Shown: positions 61,399 through 64,000 of the stretch, one piece after another
How positions within the stretch are numbered: position 1 is the first letter of the stretch
How the letters are laid out: each line of letters starts with the position of its first letter
NCBI GenBank assembly: GCA_034189865.1
Contig: JAXHTV010000002.1
Span: 1-64,000 of the forward strand
Source: Pseudomonadota bacterium
Lineage (GTDB): Bacteria; Pseudomonadota; Gammaproteobacteria; UBA5335
DNA length: 64,000 nucleotides
Direction of reading: 5' to 3'
The notes under the pieces: generated by a model
What the model was told of the DNA's origin: nothing
Databases searched by the model: none
The model's input: only the letters and a program-made list of their open reading frames with translations
Position numbers and translations under genes: made by a program

Positions 61399-63124
61399 CT
61401 TTCGCTAACCAGCCCTTTACGACTTGCGCCACCCGTTTCGGGTCTTCGGTCGCCAAGCTTCGAACTGCCTCCATCTTCTTCTCGAAACTCAAAGCCCTTT
61501 GGATAGCCGCGACGGCCTCATCCGGCGTTTCATCTTCCTGGGCCAGCATTTCCGCGGTCACTCCACCCTCGCCTTCCAGATAGGCTTGCGCCGCGGCACT
61601 CGGCTGGCTACCGCCGAGTGCCAGCTGCCCACCAGGAGCGACCCTCGCGGCCGGCGCCGCCAGTGCCCCCGCCGCCGGCTGCAGCAAACTTCGAAGTAAT
61701 GGACGGAGGACACCGAAACCCAGGACCAATAGAACGATCGCAACAATGGCCTGGCGAACCAAGTCCCGTGCCCAAGGCTGCTGCCAAATGGGTGCCGCCG
61801 GCATGGGTTCGAGATCGTCCACCGTACGGAACGACTGGTTGATGACATTCAAACTGTCGCCGCGCTCAGCACTAAAACCGACGGCCTCCTTCACCAGTGT
61901 GGTAATTCGGGACAATTCTTCCTCTGTAAGCGGAACGCGCAATGGTTCCCCTTCGTCGTCGACACGTTCCCAATCGTCCACCACCACGGCTACCGATAGC
62001 CGATTGATGCGGCCGGTGGGTTGCTTGATCCGGCTGATGGTCTTGTCGACTTCGTAGTTACGAACGCTACGAACGCTGGAATTGACAGGTATCCGTGCCG
62101 TCCTGGTGGGGTTGTCATCGGTACCGACCACTTCGTCTAGGGTTTCCGTCACACCCGGCCCCGGCGGCTGATTGCTCAATGCCCCGGGAACGCCTTCTGG
62201 ATTCAGCGGATAGGTGCGGCGCTCTTCGCTTTGTTGCTCGCTACGTATCGCCGATTGATCCGGATTGAACGATTCACGGGTTTCCTCGACTAAGGTGAAG
62301 TCCAATTCCGCGGTCACCTGAGCGCGGGCCTTGTCCGTTCCGAGTATGGGAATCAGCAGACTCTCGATCCGACGCACATAACCTTCTTCCAGGCGGCGGG
62401 TATATTCGAATTGACGCTCGGACATTTGCACGTCACGAAACTGCTCGGGGCTGGTCAACAGATCTCCCAACTGATTCACCACCGTAACGCGGCCCGCTTC
62501 CAATTCTGGAATGCTCGAAGCCACTGTGTGTGTGATTGCGGCAACCTGCCCTTTCTCCAACCGCCGGCCAGGGTAGAGCTGAACTACCACAGTCGCACTG
62601 GGTGTTTTACGATCCCTTACAAAGACCGATTGTTTCGGTAGCGCCAGATGAACCCTCGCCGTCTGTACCGGCTGCAAACTCGCGATGGTTCTCGCCAATT
62701 CTTCTTCCAACGCGCGGTGATAGCGAGCGTTTTCCATGAACTGGGAGGTGCCGATACTTTGACTCTCTTGCAAGGAATCGAAACCGCGTCCAGAGCTCTG
62801 TGGGAGACCCTGCGCGGCCAGTTTCATACGAGACTCGTATACTTTGTCGGGTGGCACCATGACCGCACCCGGACCGGCGCCCATCCGGTATGGGATACCG
62901 CTGCTATCGAGCGCTTGGATGACTTCCGCCGCTTCTTGATCCGTGAGTCCGGCGAACAGCAATCGGTAGTCCGGTTGATTTATCCAAAGCACCAGCATCA
63001 CGCCGGCCGCAATACTGGCCGCCAATCCGACCAACAGACCCGCTTGCCGCACGCCGGGTAGCTGCATTAAGGAGTCCACTTGCATTCGGACCGGTACTTG
63101 TTGTTCTCTTGCGGCCTCAGCCAT
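61391..63124 (-). CDS. fliF: Flagellar MS-ring protein FliF
   Basis: 577 residues. Membrane helices near 28-48 and 455-475 enclose a large periplasmic region with ring-building motifs. The cytosolic tail (about 560-577, VRSLATEDPKRVAQVVKGWL) binds FliG. Confidence 0.97.
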   Translation of the reverse strand: MAEAAREQQVPVRMQVDSLMQLPGVRQAGLLVGLAASIAAGVMLVLWINQPDYRLLFAGLTDQEAAEVIQALDSSGIPYRMGAGPGAVMVPPDKVYESRMKLAAQGLPQSSGRGFDSLQESQSIGTSQFMENARYHRALEEELARTIASLQPVQTARVHLALPKQSVFVRDRKTPSATVVVQLYPGRRLEKGQVAAITHTVASSIPELEAGRVTVVNQLGDLLTSPEQFRDVQMSERQFEYTRRLEEGYVRRIESLLIPILGTDKARAQVTAELDFTLVEETRESFNPDQSAIRSEQQSEERRTYPLNPEGVPGALSNQPPGPGVTETLDEVVGTDDNPTRTARIPVNSSVRSVRNYEVDKTISRIKQPTGRINRLSVAVVVDDWERVDDEGEPLRVPLTEEELSRITTLVKEAVGFSAERGDSLNVINQSFRTVDDLEPMPAAPIWQQPWARDLVRQAIVAIVLLVLGFGVLRPLLRSLLQPAAGALAAPAARVAPGGQLALGGSQPSAAAQAYLEGEGGVTAEMLAQEDETPDEAVAAIQRALSFEKKMEAVRSLATEDPKRVAQVVKGWLAKDE

Positions 63125-63192
63125 GCTTAATTCCTTAGTTTCTCCGCGCCAAGTGCGTTATTCGTTGATCTGTCGCCTGCCGCTCATCGCCG

Positions 63193-63525
63193 CTAAATTG
63201 GCATGCGCATAATTTCTTGATAAGCAGTCACCAGTTGGTTGCGAACCTCCGTCATGGCGCGAAACGACAAGCCTGCCTTTTGCAGTGCGATCATCACTTC
63301 CGCCAGATCCACATCCGATTCCCCACTGGAAAACGCATGTGCCAGCTCGTTAGAATTCTGCTGTAACTCATTGACTTTACTAATTGACTGCTTAAGAAGC
63401 TCGGCGAAATCCGCACCACCTGCCTGGTTCGCTTCAGCCGTCGCTTGGGCATCACTCGTACCAGCAGCCTGCGCCTGCAAAGCCCGCATCTGTGCCAGCA
63501 CGCTTGAAACATCTATTTCGCTCAT
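63193..63525 (-). CDS. fliE: Flagellar hook-basal body complex protein FliE
   Basis: 110 residues, helical. The conserved C-terminal AEVMIALQKAGLSFRAMTEVRNQLVTAYQEIMRM is complete. FliE connects the MS ring to the rod. ATG 63525 gives MSEIDVSSVL; the ORF extends seven residues further. Confidence 0.96.
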   Translation of the reverse strand: MSEIDVSSVLAQMRALQAQAAGTSDAQATAEANQAGGADFAELLKQSISKVNELQQNSNELAHAFSSGESDVDLAEVMIALQKAGLSFRAMTEVRNQLVTAYQEIMRMPI

Positions 63526-63582
63526 AAACTTACCGCTCCATCCCATTCCATGTTTTCATGGTTGTCGGCCATCGAATTTGAA

Positions 63583-63599
63583 GGCACAGATCGGGCCAA
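63583..63599 (-). promoter_or_regulatory. Predicted sigma-54 promoter of fliE
   Basis: On the minus strand TTGGCCCGATCTGTGCC. GG (63596-63597) and GC (63584-63585) are exactly 10 bases apart; TGGC is matched but the -12 is GTGC rather than TTGC. The fliE ATG follows about 58 bases later. Confidence 0.6.
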
Positions 63600-63633
63600 T
63601 GTTTGAAATGGATAGGTCATCGTCGCGGCCAAT

Positions 63634-64000
63634 CTAATCTGGAATCTCAACGCCCGCTTCGCGCAGACGTGCTAACTTGTACCGCAAGGTTCTTGGGCTG
63701 ATGCCCAGATGCTCAGCAGCCCGCTTACGGCTCCCCTTACCCGCTCGTAGCGCGTCCAGAATCAAGCGCTGCTCGGCCTGTCGCAAATCGTCTCCGAGGC
63801 CACCTCGTACGGCGGCCGTGGGCGGTTCCGACTTCGAAGCCGGGGATGCCACCGCGACCGCATCGGGTTCCATACCCAGCATCAAATCCGCGGCCTGTAT
63901 TTCGCTACCCATCTGGAGGATCAGTGCACGCTGCAAGACGTTGTCCAGCTCCCGCACGTTGCCCGGCCATTCGTAGGCCTCAAGCTGGGCGCCGGCTGCT
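63634..64000 (-). CDS. fleR: Sigma-54-dependent flagellar response regulator FleR, C-terminal part
   Basis: About 122 codons in the window, continuing past the right edge. It contains the end of the AAA+ domain (YEWPGNVRELDNVLQRALIL) and a Fis-type helix-turn-helix (RKRAAEHLGISPRTLRYKLARL). The C-terminus and its place directly upstream of fliE match FleR rather than FleQ, though FleQ cannot be excluded without the receiver domain. It would act on sigma-54 promoters such as those before fliE and fliL. Confidence 0.85.
   Translation of the reverse strand, partial: AAGAQLEAYEWPGNVRELDNVLQRALILQMGSEIQAADLMLGMEPDAVAVASPASKSEPPTAAVRGGLGDDLRQAEQRLILDALRAGKGSRKRAAEHLGISPRTLRYKLARLREAGVEIPD

Noticed and set aside
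1-64000. CRISPR array, prophage or transposon
   Set aside because: No spaced direct repeats, integrase, transposase or phage structural gene was recognised on either strand.

Overview
This window looks like a chromosomal segment from a polarly flagellated gammaproteobacterium outside the Enterobacterales. The evidence is the FabA/FabB unsaturated fatty acid pair, a nine-gene ccmABCDEFGHI system, an FNR/Anr regulator whose cluster cysteines fall at exactly the E. coli numbers, and a Pseudomonas-type flagellar order (fleR-fliEFGHIJK-fliLMNOPQR-flhBA-flhF-fleN-fliA-cheYZAB-parA-cheW). No insertion sequence, prophage, CRISPR array or transferred island was seen. Genus cannot be fixed from the sequence alone.

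Layout. 1-6 kb: start of a Tat-exported, CopA-like multicopper oxidase (minus), a PAS-GAF-PAS-GGDEF-EAL c-di-GMP protein, a PNPOx-like flavoprotein, a small papain-like cysteine peptidase candidate, pterin carbinolamine dehydratase and RsgA. 6-11 kb: HIT protein, recR-ybaB-dnaX, 4.5S SRP RNA, tRNA-Ser(GGA), and dapA followed by a very short lipoprotein. 11-21 kb: PrxQ/Bcp, PIN-PhoH ATPase, PerM-like permease, a TusA-like protein divergent from BepA, a Pat-type CoA-ligase/acetyltransferase fusion, a methyltransferase and a kinase-like ATPase. 21-28 kb: ccm operon for cytochrome c maturation. 28-35 kb: pdxH, fabA-fabB, a HemN-like protein, fnr and pyruvate kinase. 35-38.9 kb: flgZ/ycgR, flgN, flgM, flgA and cheV. 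38.9-64 kb: one long minus-strand flagellar and chemotaxis supercluster.

Regulation can partly be read from the DNA. There are close matches to sigma-54 promoters before fliL, fliE and flgA. Sigma-28 promoters lie before flgM and cheV; FliA, its anti-sigma factor FlgM, and a FleR-like sigma-54 activator are all in the window. FNR boxes sit upstream of the HemN-like gene and in the fnr-pyk intergenic region, both at class II spacing from a plausible -10.

The most unusual item is the HemN-like gene. It is full length and open, and apparently FNR-controlled, yet it has lost all three radical-SAM cluster cysteines and most catalytic residues of oxygen-independent coproporphyrinogen III oxidase. 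It looks like a retained pseudoenzyme next to fnr. Secondary oddities are a TusA-like protein without its catalytic cysteine, a BamC-position lipoprotein reduced to the N-terminal tail, a predicted K+-independent pyruvate kinase, and a che cluster without motCD or cheR.
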